Notes: generated by a model not told the origin, from the sequence alone. DNA of 64,000 nt from Streptomyces sp. Mut1 (GCF_030719295.1 NZ_CP120997.1:5219501-5283500), one strand, 5' to 3'. Positions 8,359 through 16,563 are shown, numbered from the stretch's first letter. Program-made: numbers and translations.

Positions 8359-9276
8359 TCAGGCGAAGTAGTGCCCCTGGTCGAGGTCTTCGAGGAGCCC
8401 CGGGCCGGTCGGCCGCCACCCCAGCGCCTCACGGGTCAGCGCGGAGGACGAGGGTCCGTCGATCCCCACGAGGCCGCCCAGCCAGGCGAAGTGACCGGCC
8501 GCCTCCTCGGGCGGGACCGAGGCCGTGGGGACGCCGAGGCGGCGCCCGAAGACCTCGGCGACGGCCCGCAGCGGGACGCCCTCCTCGGCCGCGGCGTGCA
8601 GCGTCGAACCGGCGTCGGCGTTCTCCAGGGCCAGCCGGAACAGGTGGGCCGCGTCCGAGCGGTGCACGGCCGGCCAGCGGTTGGAGCCGTCGCCGACATA
8701 GCCGGCCACACCCTTCTCGCGGGCGATGCCGATCAGGGCGGCCATGAAGCCGTTGTCCCCGTCGCCGTGGACCGTCGGGGGCAGCCGGACGACGGACGAG
8801 CGGACATCTCGGGAGGTGAGGGCGAGGGTCGCCCTGGCGTTGTCCTGCCGGCCGCCGGGGCCCCCGGACGGCGCCTGCGGGTCGGGGCTCTGCCCGTCCC
8901 GCTCGGTCGCCAGACGGCCCGGGGCGAGTCCGAGGAGACCGGACGCGATGACGAATGGCCTGCCGGAGCCGGCGAGCGCGTCGCCGAAGGTGTCGATGGC
9001 CCGGCGGTCCGCGTCCGTGGCGCCCTGGAAGTCGCCGGAGAATGCGATGTCGTGCTTGAAGGCGAGATGGATGACGCCGTCCGCGTCGGCGGCCGCCTCG
9101 CGCAGAACACCGAGGTCGTCCAGCGACCCGCGCCGCACCTCGGCCCCCGCGGCGGCGAGCGCCTCGGCCGAGGCGTCGGAACGGGCGAGCCCCACGACCC
9201 GGTGGCCCGCTCCGATGAGCTCGGGAACGACGGCGGAACCGATCCAGCCGGACGCTCCGGTGATGAACACACGCAT
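8359..9276 (-). CDS. NAD(P)-dependent epimerase/dehydratase-like SDR
   Basis: 305 residues from the ATG at 9276, which has AGGAGG upstream. The N-terminal Rossmann fold has GASGWIG. This is the extended/atypical SDR type; no clear catalytic YxxxK is visible, so it may bind a nucleotide or act as an atypical reductase. It is divergent from a TetR gene, with a long palindrome between them that suggests control by that regulator. The substrate is unknown. Induction by a small toxic or redox-active molecule would fit many SDR/TetR pairs. Confidence 0.85.
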   Translation of the reverse strand: MRVFITGASGWIGSAVVPELIGAGHRVVGLARSDASAEALAAAGAEVRRGSLDDLGVLREAAADADGVIHLAFKHDIAFSGDFQGATDADRRAIDTFGDALAGSGRPFVIASGLLGLAPGRLATERDGQSPDPQAPSGGPGGRQDNARATLALTSRDVRSSVVRLPPTVHGDGDNGFMAALIGIAREKGVAGYVGDGSNRWPAVHRSDAAHLFRLALENADAGSTLHAAAEEGVPLRAVAEVFGRRLGVPTASVPPEEAAGHFAWLGGLVGIDGPSSSALTREALGWRPTGPGLLEDLDQGHYFA

Positions 9277-9350
9277 GGGAAACCTCCTGGAACAGGCCGA
9301 CATGCCGGCGGTCCGGGCCGGTCGGAGGACGAGGGCCGGACCTCCGATGT

Positions 9351-9390
9351 CAGCGACTGTCATCAGCGTACTCCCCGATGACAGTCACTG
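9351..9390. promoter_or_regulatory. Long palindromic operator between the SDR and tetR genes
   Basis: CAGCGACTGTCATC (9351-9364) and GATGACAGTCACTG (9377-9390) are inverted repeats matching at 13 of 14 positions with a 12-bp spacer. They sit in the 135-bp divergent promoter region. The span suits two TetR dimers or a large operator; binding by the adjacent TetR protein is inferred. Confidence 0.65.
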
Positions 9391-9411
9391 CCGTCCCATA
9401 CACTCGGCCGT

Positions 9412-9978
9412 ATGGGTCGATGGGAGCCGAACGCACGCGGCAGGCTGGAACAGGCCGCCATGGAGCTCTACGGCGAGCGGGGTTACGAGCAGACGACCGT
9501 GACCGAGATCGCCAAGCGCGCCGGGCTCAGCGAGCGCACGTTCTTCCGGCACTACGCCGACAAGCGGGAGGTGCTGTTCGGCGGGTCGGCCGCGCTCCAG
9601 GACCTGCTGGTCGCCGGCCTGGGCGACGCGCCCGCGTCCGCGCCAGCGATCGACGTGGTGGCGGCGGCGCTCGACGCGGTCGCGGCCTCCTTCGACGGGC
9701 GGCGCGAGTTCGCGCTGCGGCGCCAGGGGATCATCTCCGCCAACGCGGAGCTGCGGGAACGCGAGCTGATCAAGCTCGCCTCGCTGTCCGCCGCGCTCGC
9801 CGGGGCCCTGCGCGCACGCGGTGTCGCGGAACCGGCCGCGAGCCTGGCCGCCGAGGCCGGCATCGCCGTCTTCAAGGTCGCGTTCGAACGCTGGACCGAC
9901 GGCGACGGAACCCGGAGCATGGACCACTTCACGCACGAGGCCCTCGAAGCGCTCAGAGCGGTGACGGCGGGCGCATAG
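9412..9978 (+). CDS. TetR-family transcriptional regulator
   Basis: 188 residues. The N-terminal HTH has TVTEIAKRAGLSERTFFRHYADK, and the rest is an all-helical ligand-binding domain with little family-specific signal. It is transcribed away from the SDR gene, sharing the palindrome at 9351-9390. The likely role is repression of itself and the SDR gene, with the ligand unknown. Confidence 0.92.
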   Translation: MGRWEPNARGRLEQAAMELYGERGYEQTTVTEIAKRAGLSERTFFRHYADKREVLFGGSAALQDLLVAGLGDAPASAPAIDVVAAALDAVAASFDGRREFALRRQGIISANAELRERELIKLASLSAALAGALRARGVAEPAASLAAEAGIAVFKVAFERWTDGDGTRSMDHFTHEALEALRAVTAGA

Positions 9979-10018
9979 CCGAGGGCCCGGACCGCGTGGA
10001 GGCGGTCCGGGCCCTCGG
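9979..10018. terminator. Bidirectional terminator hairpin
   Basis: Perfect 17-bp stem (9979-9995 with 10002-10018) and 6-nt loop between the convergent tetR and beta-helix protein genes; the tetR stop touches the stem. Confidence 0.8.
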
Positions 10019-10052
10019 ATGTCCGGCCGTGCTGTGCTTCAGCCGTGCTGCT

Positions 10053-11867
10053 CTACGGGAACGACACGACCTGCGACGGAATGGTGTCCGTCCCCGAGGT
10101 GGGCGACCCCGTGTCGTTGATGACGTGGTTGTACTGTCCCTGGCCGCCGAGGGAGACGACGATCAGGTCGTGGAACTTCACGCCGGGCTTGACCGGGGCT
10201 TCGAAGCCGTGGTCCTGGCGGATGCTCGGGTCGACGTTGAAGTAGCAGTAGCTGCCGAGCCCCCAGCCCTCGTGGGTGGTGACGGAGTCGTCGACCTTGT
10301 AGGCGGCGAAGCCCTTGATGTCACCGTTCTGGATGGCGTCCTGGTTGGGAACGTCGTACGCCTTCTCGTTCTGGAAGAAGATCGTCCTGCCGTTCTCGCC
10401 GGACCAGCGGACGTCGTACTTGTTGAAGTGCTCCACGAAGAGGCCGGTGGCCAGGACGTTGTCGCCGTTGACCTGGAGGCCGTAGTCGGACCGGTTGGTG
10501 TCCCAGCCGATGCCCTCGCCGTGGTCGGCGCGCCACAGCCAGGTGTGGTCGATGATCGTGTCGTTGCTGTTGATCACCATGCCCGTGGTCGCCTTGCCGG
10601 CGCCCGCGCCGCCGACCCGGACGAAGACGTCCTGGAGGGAGGTGGGGTTGTCGGCGTGGCTCGCGGACGCGCCCTGGGGGCCGACCTCGATCAGCGAGTC
10701 GGAGTTGGTGGTGCCCGCGTCGACCAGCAGCCCGGCGAGCTTGACGCCGTCCACGTCACCGACCTTGATGGCGGTGACCCCGTTGTCCGGGATGATCGTG
10801 GCGAGGCCGAGGCCGAGCACGACGGTGTCGGCGCGGTCGATGTCGATCGTCTGGTCCACGTGGTAGACACCCGGCGTGAACAGCAGGTGCAGACCCTGCT
10901 GCACGGCCGCGTTGATCGTCTCCGCGCTCGCGCCGGGCTTCACCACATAGAACTGGTCGAGCGCGATCGACTCGCCCTGCGGCGTGCCGTTGCCCCACGA
11001 AGTGCCGCGCGCGTTGGTGCGCTTGGCCGGGACGAAGACCTTGTAGTCGTCACCGTCCAGGTAGAGGAACGGCTTCTCGCGGGAGACCGGGGTGGTGTCG
11101 AGCGTGGTGTACGGCGGCTCGGGGAAGCTCTGCGCGGGAGCGCCCTCGACGCCGGAGAACGTCATGTTCCAGACGCCGTTGCCCCAGCCGCCGACCGAAC
11201 TGTCCCGGGTGTACCACTGCTGCTGCGAGTACGGCCCTACCTCGCCGTCGATCTTGCTGTCGGCGATGTACCCGCCGCTCGCCCAGCCGTAGCCGTCGGG
11301 CGCCAGGTTGAGCCCGCCCTTGACGTGCATCCGGCGGAACGGAGCCGCCTGCGAGACGGCCCAGCGGTCGGTGCCGTTGACCGGGTTGAGCGCGAGGTTC
11401 TCGGCCGAACGCCAGAAGTTCTGCGTGGCGTTGCCGTCGAACCAGCCCGCGTCGACGGTGACATCACCGTTGAACGTGGTGTCGTCCGGGTTCAGCCCCA
11501 GACCGGCGATCGAGGTGTAGAAGCCGATCTGGGCGTTGATGTTGTCGTACGTGCCGGGCTTGAACATCAGCGCGTAGCGGCCGGTGCCGAACTGCGCCGA
11601 CTCCTGCTGCTTGAAGATCTCGTCGACCTTGCCCTGGATGTCCGGCGTCGACGGGTCGAACACCAGGACGTTGGGGCCGAGATCGCCGCCGCCCTCGACG
11701 GCCTGCGCGTCCTGGCCGAAGGCGGTCTGCGCGGTGGGGACGGCGAGCAGCAGGGAGGTGGCGAACGCGGCGAACCCGAGGGCCCGCCCGCGGCGCCGCC
11801 TGCGGCGTGGTGTCGCGGAGGTGGGTGTGGGGGGAGTTGTGGGGGCTTCCGTGGGGGGAAGGTGCAT
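10053..11867 (-). CDS. Secreted parallel beta-helix protein, polysaccharide-active candidate
   Basis: 604 residues from the ATG at 11867 (GGAG upstream). A long basic N-region with six arginines precedes a hydrophobic stretch and a cleavage site near FGQ/DAQA, so it is exported, possibly by Tat. The mature part shows recurrent short beta-strand motifs (TVVLGLGLATIIP, DGVKLAGLLVDAG, DTIIDHTWLWRADHG, NVLATGLFVEHF) typical of right-handed beta-helices of the pectate-lyase/GH55-like clan. Automated annotation of relatives as adenylyl cyclase has no visible support here. A CebR-like box lies 60 bp upstream, which suggests induction on glucans or cello-oligosaccharides. The exact substrate and catalytic residues are unknown. 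Confidence 0.75.
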   Translation of the reverse strand: MHLPPTEAPTTPPTPTSATPRRRRRRGRALGFAAFATSLLLAVPTAQTAFGQDAQAVEGGGDLGPNVLVFDPSTPDIQGKVDEIFKQQESAQFGTGRYALMFKPGTYDNINAQIGFYTSIAGLGLNPDDTTFNGDVTVDAGWFDGNATQNFWRSAENLALNPVNGTDRWAVSQAAPFRRMHVKGGLNLAPDGYGWASGGYIADSKIDGEVGPYSQQQWYTRDSSVGGWGNGVWNMTFSGVEGAPAQSFPEPPYTTLDTTPVSREKPFLYLDGDDYKVFVPAKRTNARGTSWGNGTPQGESIALDQFYVVKPGASAETINAAVQQGLHLLFTPGVYHVDQTIDIDRADTVVLGLGLATIIPDNGVTAIKVGDVDGVKLAGLLVDAGTTNSDSLIEVGPQGASASHADNPTSLQDVFVRVGGAGAGKATTGMVINSNDTIIDHTWLWRADHGEGIGWDTNRSDYGLQVNGDNVLATGLFVEHFNKYDVRWSGENGRTIFFQNEKAYDVPNQDAIQNGDIKGFAAYKVDDSVTTHEGWGLGSYCYFNVDPSIRQDHGFEAPVKPGVKFHDLIVVSLGGQGQYNHVINDTGSPTSGTDTIPSQVVSFP

Positions 11868-11926
11868 GGACGTACGTCTCCTGAGTCGTGGTACGGGTGA
11901 CACGACGAGCTGTCCGGAGAGCGCCG

Positions 11927-11940
11927 TGAGAGCGCTCTCT
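11927..11940 (-). promoter_or_regulatory. CebR-like operator upstream of the beta-helix protein gene
   Basis: TGAGAGCGCTCTCT contains a perfect 12-bp palindrome (GAGAGCGCTCTC, 11928-11939). It matches the streptomycete CebR operator TGGGAGCGCTCCCA at 11 of 14 positions, including the whole centre. It lies 60 bp before the start codon, where a repressor would block the promoter. The rest of the 297-bp gap to the methyltransferase gene shows nothing else convincing apart from the -10 box at 12151. Confidence 0.6.
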
Positions 11941-12150
11941 CGTGGGAGTTGATGGTTCCGTCGCCACCCGGGAAACGTCAAGAGGTGTGCAACAGAAGCC
12001 TCACCCGAACCAGCTGGGCGCAACAATTAACGGCAGGGGAACGGCAATTGACCCGTTCTGCGCTCAGTTCGGGGCGCTCTTGGGTTCAGGAGATGATGTT
12101 GCGCCGTTCGGTGCGGGAGGGCACTGGGGCCTGATCCGAACGACAGGCCC

Positions 12151-12156
12151 TAGGCT
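12151..12156 (+). promoter_or_regulatory. -10 box of a probably leaderless methyltransferase mRNA
   Basis: TAGGCT ends seven bases before the ATG at 12164 and no ribosome site is present, so transcription should begin at or next to the start codon. Confidence 0.5.
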
Positions 12157-12163
12157 CCTGCGG

Positions 12164-12793
12164 ATGACCGAACTCGATGCCACCCGCGCCTATTACGACA
12201 CCGTCGCCGAGGAGTACGCCACGCGCGTCCCCGGTCTCTTCGCCGAGGATGTGACGGGGCGCGCGATGCTCGGCGCCTTCGCGGAGGAGGTGCGGGCGGA
12301 CGGCGGCCTGCCGGTGGCCGATGTCGGCTGCGGGCCCGGCCATGTGACGGCCCATCTGGACGGACTCGGGCTCGGCGTCCACGGGGTGGACGCGTCGCCG
12401 CGGATGGTGGACGTCGCCCGGCGCCGCCACCCGGGACTCCGGTTCGAGGCGGGGACGATGGACGCGCTCGGCCTGCCGGACGGCGGGCTGGGCGGGATCG
12501 TCGCCTGGTGGTCGATCCTGCACACCGCGCCGGAGCTCCTGCCTTCACTCTTCGTCGAGTTCCGCCGCGTCCTGGCCCCCGGCGGCCGGCTGCTGCTGGG
12601 CTTCCACGCCGGGAACGGGGAGCCCTACACCGGACAGCCGCGGCCCGAAGGCGTCGCGTACGCCATTCACCTGCTGTCGCCCGACCACGTCGGACAGCAG
12701 CTCGAAGAGGCCGGTTTCACCGTCACCGCCCGGCTGACCGCCGCGGGCGACCGCTGGCCCCAGGTGTGCCTGCTGGCGCGCGCGGGAACGTGA
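12164..12793 (+). CDS. Class I SAM-dependent methyltransferase
   Basis: 209 residues. The SAM-binding motif I is VADVGCGPGHVTAHL, the acidic residue after beta-2 is in GVDASPRM, and motif IV/post-I features follow (AGTMDALGLPDGGL, FRRVLAPGGRLLLGFHAG). This is the Methyltransf_11/25 type. The acceptor cannot be predicted. It is a monocistronic unit with a hairpin 4 nt past the stop. Confidence 0.9.
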   Translation: MTELDATRAYYDTVAEEYATRVPGLFAEDVTGRAMLGAFAEEVRADGGLPVADVGCGPGHVTAHLDGLGLGVHGVDASPRMVDVARRRHPGLRFEAGTMDALGLPDGGLGGIVAWWSILHTAPELLPSLFVEFRRVLAPGGRLLLGFHAGNGEPYTGQPRPEGVAYAIHLLSPDHVGQQLEEAGFTVTARLTAAGDRWPQVCLLARAGT

Positions 12794-12796
12794 GGA

Positions 12797-12834
12797 CCTG
12801 GCCGGCACCTTGGTCAGGTGGGGTGCCGGCCAGG
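12797..12834. terminator. Terminator between convergent methyltransferase and tetR genes
   Basis: Perfect 13-bp stem (12797-12809 with 12822-12834) and 12-nt loop, ending 16 nt from the stop of the opposing tetR gene. Confidence 0.7.
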
Positions 12835-12850
12835 AGTTGGGGTGCGCGCG

Positions 12851-13393
12851 TCAGGCGCGGGTGATGCGGGCGATGGCCTCGACGGTCAGGGCGCGGTCGT
12901 GCGGTTCGGTCTCCAGGGCGCGGTGGATCGACAGCCCCTCGATCAGCGCGTCCAGCTGGCGGGCCGTCGCCGGGTCGAAGTGCCACTCCAGGGCGACCCG
13001 GCTGCGGCGCATCCACTCCCGGGTCAGCTCGCGGTAGGCGGGCTTGCGGGCGGCCAGGGTGTACAGCTCATGGGTGAGGACCAGTTCGCGCTGGTTGCCG
13101 CCGGACAGGTGGTGCACCAGGTCGGCGACCGCCTCCCGGGCCTCGTCCCGCGTGGTGGCGGCGCCGAGACGCTCCTCGAAGACGGCGACGATGCCGCCGG
13201 AGAAACGGGTGAACGCCTCCCGCAGCAGCTCGTCCATGCCCGCGAAGTGGTACGTCATCGAGCCGAGCGGCACGCCCGCGCGGGCGGCGACCTTGCGGTG
13301 CGAGGTCCCGGCGACCCCCTCCTGCGCGATCAGGTCGAGCGCCGCGCCGATGATGCGTTCCCGCCGCTCGGGGTCGTTCTGTCCGGTCGCCAC
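12851..13393 (-). CDS. TetR-family transcriptional regulator
   Basis: 180 residues from the GTG at 13393 (GAGGA upstream). The HTH has SHRKVAARAGVPLGSMTYHFAGMDEL, a well-conserved TetR recognition segment. Its start lies 64 nt inside the 3' end of the acetyltransferase gene in another frame, so the two are co-transcribed and coupled. Two identical palindromes in front of the acetyltransferase gene and the divergent MFS gene are the likely targets, giving autoregulation. Confidence 0.9.
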   Translation of the reverse strand: MATGQNDPERRERIIGAALDLIAQEGVAGTSHRKVAARAGVPLGSMTYHFAGMDELLREAFTRFSGGIVAVFEERLGAATTRDEAREAVADLVHHLSGGNQRELVLTHELYTLAARKPAYRELTREWMRRSRVALEWHFDPATARQLDALIEGLSIHRALETEPHDRALTVEAIARITRA

Positions 13394-13995
13394 GCTGAGT
13401 CCTCGTCGTCCCTCGTCTGGATCGAACGGATCACCCGGGCCGGATTGCCCACGGCGACCACATTGGCGGGGATGTCCTTGGTGACGACGGCTCCCGCGCC
13501 GATGACGCTGTTCTCCCCGATGGTCACCCCGGCGAGCACGATCGCCCCGCCGCCGAGCCATACATTGTCGCCGATCGTGATCGGCCGCGCCGCCTCCAGC
13601 TTGTCCCGGCGGGGCTCCGGCTCCACCGGGTGGGTGGGCGTGAGCAGCTGGACGTTCGGCCCGATCTGGCAGTCACGGCCGATGGTGATGGGGGCGACGT
13701 CCAGGGCGGTGAGGTTGTAGTTGACGAAGGTGTCCTCGCCGACCGTGATGTACGTGCCGTAGTCGACGTACAGGGGCGGCCGGATGTGCGCGCCGGCGCC
13801 GAGACCGCCGAGGAGTTCGGCGACCACGGGCCGCGCCGCGTCCGGGTCCTCGGTGTAGGCGGCGAGGTAGCGGGCGGCCAGCCGCACGGCACGCCGCTGG
13901 GCCTCGACGATCTTCGGGTCGTCGGCGATGTAGAGGTCCCCGGCGAGCATCCGCTCCTGGTTGGTACGCGGATCTCCCGCGAAGTGGTCCGTCAT
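13330..13995 (-). CDS. Sugar O-acetyltransferase (maltose/galactoside acetyltransferase type)
   Basis: 221 residues. An N-terminal Mac domain (ERMLAGDLYIADDP) is followed by a left-handed beta-helix hexapeptide domain (ITIGRDCQIGPNVQLLTPTHP, ITIGDNVWLGGGAIVLAGVTIGENSVIGAGAVVTKDIP, abridged segments) with the catalytic His in TPTHP. It transfers acetyl from acetyl-CoA to a sugar hydroxyl. The last 30 residues (IQTRDDEDSAWRPD onward) exceed the usual family length and run into the tetR gene, so the C-terminus may be a recent read-on. Confidence 0.88.
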   Translation of the reverse strand: MTDHFAGDPRTNQERMLAGDLYIADDPKIVEAQRRAVRLAARYLAAYTEDPDAARPVVAELLGGLGAGAHIRPPLYVDYGTYITVGEDTFVNYNLTALDVAPITIGRDCQIGPNVQLLTPTHPVEPEPRRDKLEAARPITIGDNVWLGGGAIVLAGVTIGENSVIGAGAVVTKDIPANVVAVGNPARVIRSIQTRDDEDSAWRPDRTTPSGGNASSARRST

Positions 13996-13997
13996 GG

Positions 13998-14030
13998 GTA
14001 CGATCGTACACTCAAGGCGTACGATCGTAC
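13998..14030. promoter_or_regulatory. Tandem operator: two identical 12-bp palindromes
   Basis: GTACGATCGTAC occurs at 13998-14009 and again at 14019-14030, 21 bp centre to centre (two helical turns), in the divergent region between the acetyltransferase and MFS genes. Both are perfect palindromes, fitting cooperative binding of two TetR dimers on one DNA face. The regulator at 12851-13393 is the obvious candidate. Confidence 0.75.
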
Positions 14031-14079
14031 GCTCGTGGCGTCCGCCACCTTCCCGACCCGTCTGCCGAGGCCCCGCTGT

Positions 14080-15291
14080 ATGGATGCCGCCACACGCCGC
14101 TGGCGTGCCGCACTGTTTCTCTTCATGCTCGCCGCCGGCACCGGCATGGCCTCCTGGGTGGCGCGCACCCCGGCCGTGCGGGACGGGCTCGACGTGTCCA
14201 CCGGGTCGATGGGCCTGGTGCTGTTCGGCCTTTCCACCGGCTCGATGGCCGGTGTCACGGCCTCCGGCCCGCTCGTACGCCGTTACGGGGGCCGGACCAC
14301 GATCCTCGGCGGGGCCTCGCTGATCGTCGCGGGCCTGCTCGTCGTCGCCCTGGGCACCGCCCTGCCGCTGGCGGCCGTGGTCTTCGGCGGACTGGCCCTG
14401 TTCGGCGGCGGGATGGGGATGAGCGAGGTCGCGTTCAACATCGAGGGCGCCGCCGTCGAGAGCGCCATCGGCCGGCCCGTCCTGCCGGTGCTGCACGGCT
14501 GCTTCAGCCTGGGCACCGTCGTCGGGGCGCTCCTCGGCATGGCGCTGACGGCGGCCGAGTTCCCCGTCGGATGGCATCTGACACTCGTCGCGGTGCTGAT
14601 AGCGGCGGCCGGTACGCGGGCGGTCCTCGCCATCCCGCACGGCACCGGCAAGGAGACCGGCCCGGCCGCCGGGTCCGGGCAGGGCGGCCTGCGGGGGCAG
14701 CTGCACGTGTGGCGGGACCGGCAGCTCGTCCTCATCGGCGTGATCGTGCTGGCCATGGCGTTCGCGGAGGGCGCGGCGAACGACTGGCTGCCGCTGCTGA
14801 TGGTCGACGGGTACGAGGTGAGCGCCACCGCGGGCTCGCTGACCTTCCTGCTGTTCGCCTCCTCGATGACGCTCGGCCGGTTCGCCGGCGGCCCCCTGCT
14901 TGAACGGTTCGGCCGGGTGCGGGTCGTACGGATCAGCGGGGTGACGGCCGCGCTCGGCCTGGTGGTGGTGATCGTCGCGCCGAGCCCGGCGATGGCGGGC
15001 GCCGCCACCGTGCTGTGGGGGCTCGGCGCCTCGCTCGGTTTCCCGGTCACCGTGTCCGCGGCGGGCGACCATCCGCACGACGCGGCGGCCCGGGTCGCGG
15101 CCGTCTCCACGGCGGGCTACGGCGCCTTCCTGGTCGGCCCGCCCGCCCTCGGCTTCCTCGCCGACCACATCGGGCTGCGCCTCGCGATGACGGTGGTCCT
15201 CGCCCTGGTGGCCGTCGCCGCGATGCTGGCCGGGGCGCTGGGCCCCGACCGCACCGCGACCGATCCGCGGAGCGAGCCGGTCACCCCCTGA
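14080..15291 (+). CDS. MFS transporter
   Basis: 403 residues with about twelve hydrophobic segments and MFS loops (e.g. GPLVRRYGGRTTIL after helix 2 and GPLLERFGRVRVVR after helix 8). The ATG at 14080 has GAGG about ten bases upstream; a GTG at 14035 would add 15 residues but has no ribosome site. It is divergent from the acetyltransferase/tetR pair and shares their palindromic operators, so it is probably an efflux or uptake pump induced with them. The 3' end overlaps the end of the opposing thrS gene by 11 nt. Confidence 0.9.
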   Translation: MDAATRRWRAALFLFMLAAGTGMASWVARTPAVRDGLDVSTGSMGLVLFGLSTGSMAGVTASGPLVRRYGGRTTILGGASLIVAGLLVVALGTALPLAAVVFGGLALFGGGMGMSEVAFNIEGAAVESAIGRPVLPVLHGCFSLGTVVGALLGMALTAAEFPVGWHLTLVAVLIAAAGTRAVLAIPHGTGKETGPAAGSGQGGLRGQLHVWRDRQLVLIGVIVLAMAFAEGAANDWLPLLMVDGYEVSATAGSLTFLLFASSMTLGRFAGGPLLERFGRVRVVRISGVTAALGLVVVIVAPSPAMAGAATVLWGLGASLGFPVTVSAAGDHPHDAAARVAAVSTAGYGAFLVGPPALGFLADHIGLRLAMTVVLALVAVAAMLAGALGPDRTATDPRSEPVTP

Positions 15292-16522
15292 CCGGCTCCG
15301 CCTCCCCGTCGTCCCACAGCGCGGTGCTGTGCGCGGCGGTCAGCGCCCCGATCCGGGCCAGCGCCTCACCGGCCGGCACCGGGTCGAGCCGCCGGCCGTC
15401 GCGCAGCCGCAACGCGACGAGCCCGTCCGCCGCCTCCGCCGCGCCGATCACCGCCTGGTACGGCACCAGCCGGGCCTGGCGGATCCTGGCCCCGAGGCTG
15501 CCGTGTTCCCGGCCGCTGACCTCCGCGCGCAGCCCCAGGTCGGCGCAGCGCCCGGCCAGCGCCTCGGCCTGCGGGAGTTCGGCGTCGGAGACGGGCATGA
15601 CCATCAGCTGGACGGGGGCCAGCCAGCCCGGGAACGCGCCGCCGTGCTGCTCGACGAGATGAGCGACGGCCCGCTCCACGCTGCCGATGATGCTGCGGTG
15701 CACCATGACCGGCCGGTGCTTCGCCCCGTCCGCGCCGGTGTAGTGCAGACCGAACCGCTCCGGCTGGTGGAAGTCGACCTGCACGGTCGACATGGTCGAC
15801 TCGCGGCCCGCCGGGTCCTCGACCTGGACGTCGATCTTCGGCCCGTAGAACGCGGCCTCGTCCTCGGCCGCCTCGTACGGCAGCCCGGACGCGTCCAGCA
15901 CCTCGGTCAGGAGCGCGGTCGAGCGCCGCCACATCTCCGGGGCGGCGACGTACTTCCCGCCCGGCCCCGGCAGGGAGAGCCGGAAGCGGGCCGGGCGGAT
16001 GCCCAGCGCCTCGTACGCCTGCCGGATCATGTCGAGCGCGCCCCGTGCCTCGTCGGCGACCTGGTCCAGGGTGCAGAAGATGTGCGCGTCGTTCAGCTGG
16101 ATGGCCCGCACCCGGGTCAGCCCGCCGAGCACCCCGGACAGCTCCGAGCGGTACATCCCGCCCAGCTCCGCCATCCGCAACGGCAGTTCGCGGTAGCTGT
16201 GCGCGCGGGAGCGGTAGATCACCGCGTGGTGCGGACACAGGCTCGGCCGCAGCACGACCTGCTCGGAGCCCAGGTCCATCGGCGGGAACATGTCGTCGCT
16301 GTAGTGCGACCAGTGCCCCGAGATCTCGTACAGCTCCCGTTTGCCGAGCACCGGCGAGTACACGTGGCGGTAGCCCGCCCGGCGCTCGGCGCCGCGGACG
16401 TACTCCTCCAGGGTGTGCCGCAGCGCCGCACCGTCCGGCAGCCAGTAGGGGAGGCCCGCCCCGATCAGCGGGTCGGTGTCGAACAGCTCCAGCTCACGGC
16501 CGAGCCTGCGGTGGTCGTGCAT
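15281..16522 (-). CDS. thrS: Threonyl-tRNA synthetase, short form without TGS and editing domains
   Basis: 413 residues from the ATG at 16522 (GAGGAG upstream), against about 650 for housekeeping ThrRS. It contains only the class II catalytic core and anticodon-binding domain: motif 2 YRSELSGVLGGLTRVRAI, the DAHIFCT segment and motif 3 HRSIIGSVERAV. The three catalytic zinc ligands appear kept (Cys in LRPSLCPHH, His in DAHIF, His in VMVHRS). It charges tRNA-Thr but cannot proofread in cis. This is probably a second, conditional copy, for example used under Thr or zinc limitation or for inhibitor resistance. A leader ORF rich in Thr codons and a terminator precede it. Confidence 0.88.
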   Translation of the reverse strand: MHDHRRLGRELELFDTDPLIGAGLPYWLPDGAALRHTLEEYVRGAERRAGYRHVYSPVLGKRELYEISGHWSHYSDDMFPPMDLGSEQVVLRPSLCPHHAVIYRSRAHSYRELPLRMAELGGMYRSELSGVLGGLTRVRAIQLNDAHIFCTLDQVADEARGALDMIRQAYEALGIRPARFRLSLPGPGGKYVAAPEMWRRSTALLTEVLDASGLPYEAAEDEAAFYGPKIDVQVEDPAGRESTMSTVQVDFHQPERFGLHYTGADGAKHRPVMVHRSIIGSVERAVAHLVEQHGGAFPGWLAPVQLMVMPVSDAELPQAEALAGRCADLGLRAEVSGREHGSLGARIRQARLVPYQAVIGAAEAADGLVALRLRDGRRLDPVPAGEALARIGALTAAHSTALWDDGEAEPVRG

Positions 16523-16563
16523 GGTGGTCTCCTCGCGTACGGAGGGCGAGCGACCCCACGACA

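Noticed and set aside
10053..11867. Adenylyl cyclase annotation for the beta-helix protein
   Set aside because: No cyclase catalytic domain is visible. It has a signal peptide and beta-helix repeats.
9378..11900. 840-codon plus-strand frame covering tetR and the beta-helix gene antisense
   Set aside because: The valine/aspartate/arginine-rich translation is typical of the antisense of a GC-rich gene. Both real genes have starts, ribosome sites and motifs.
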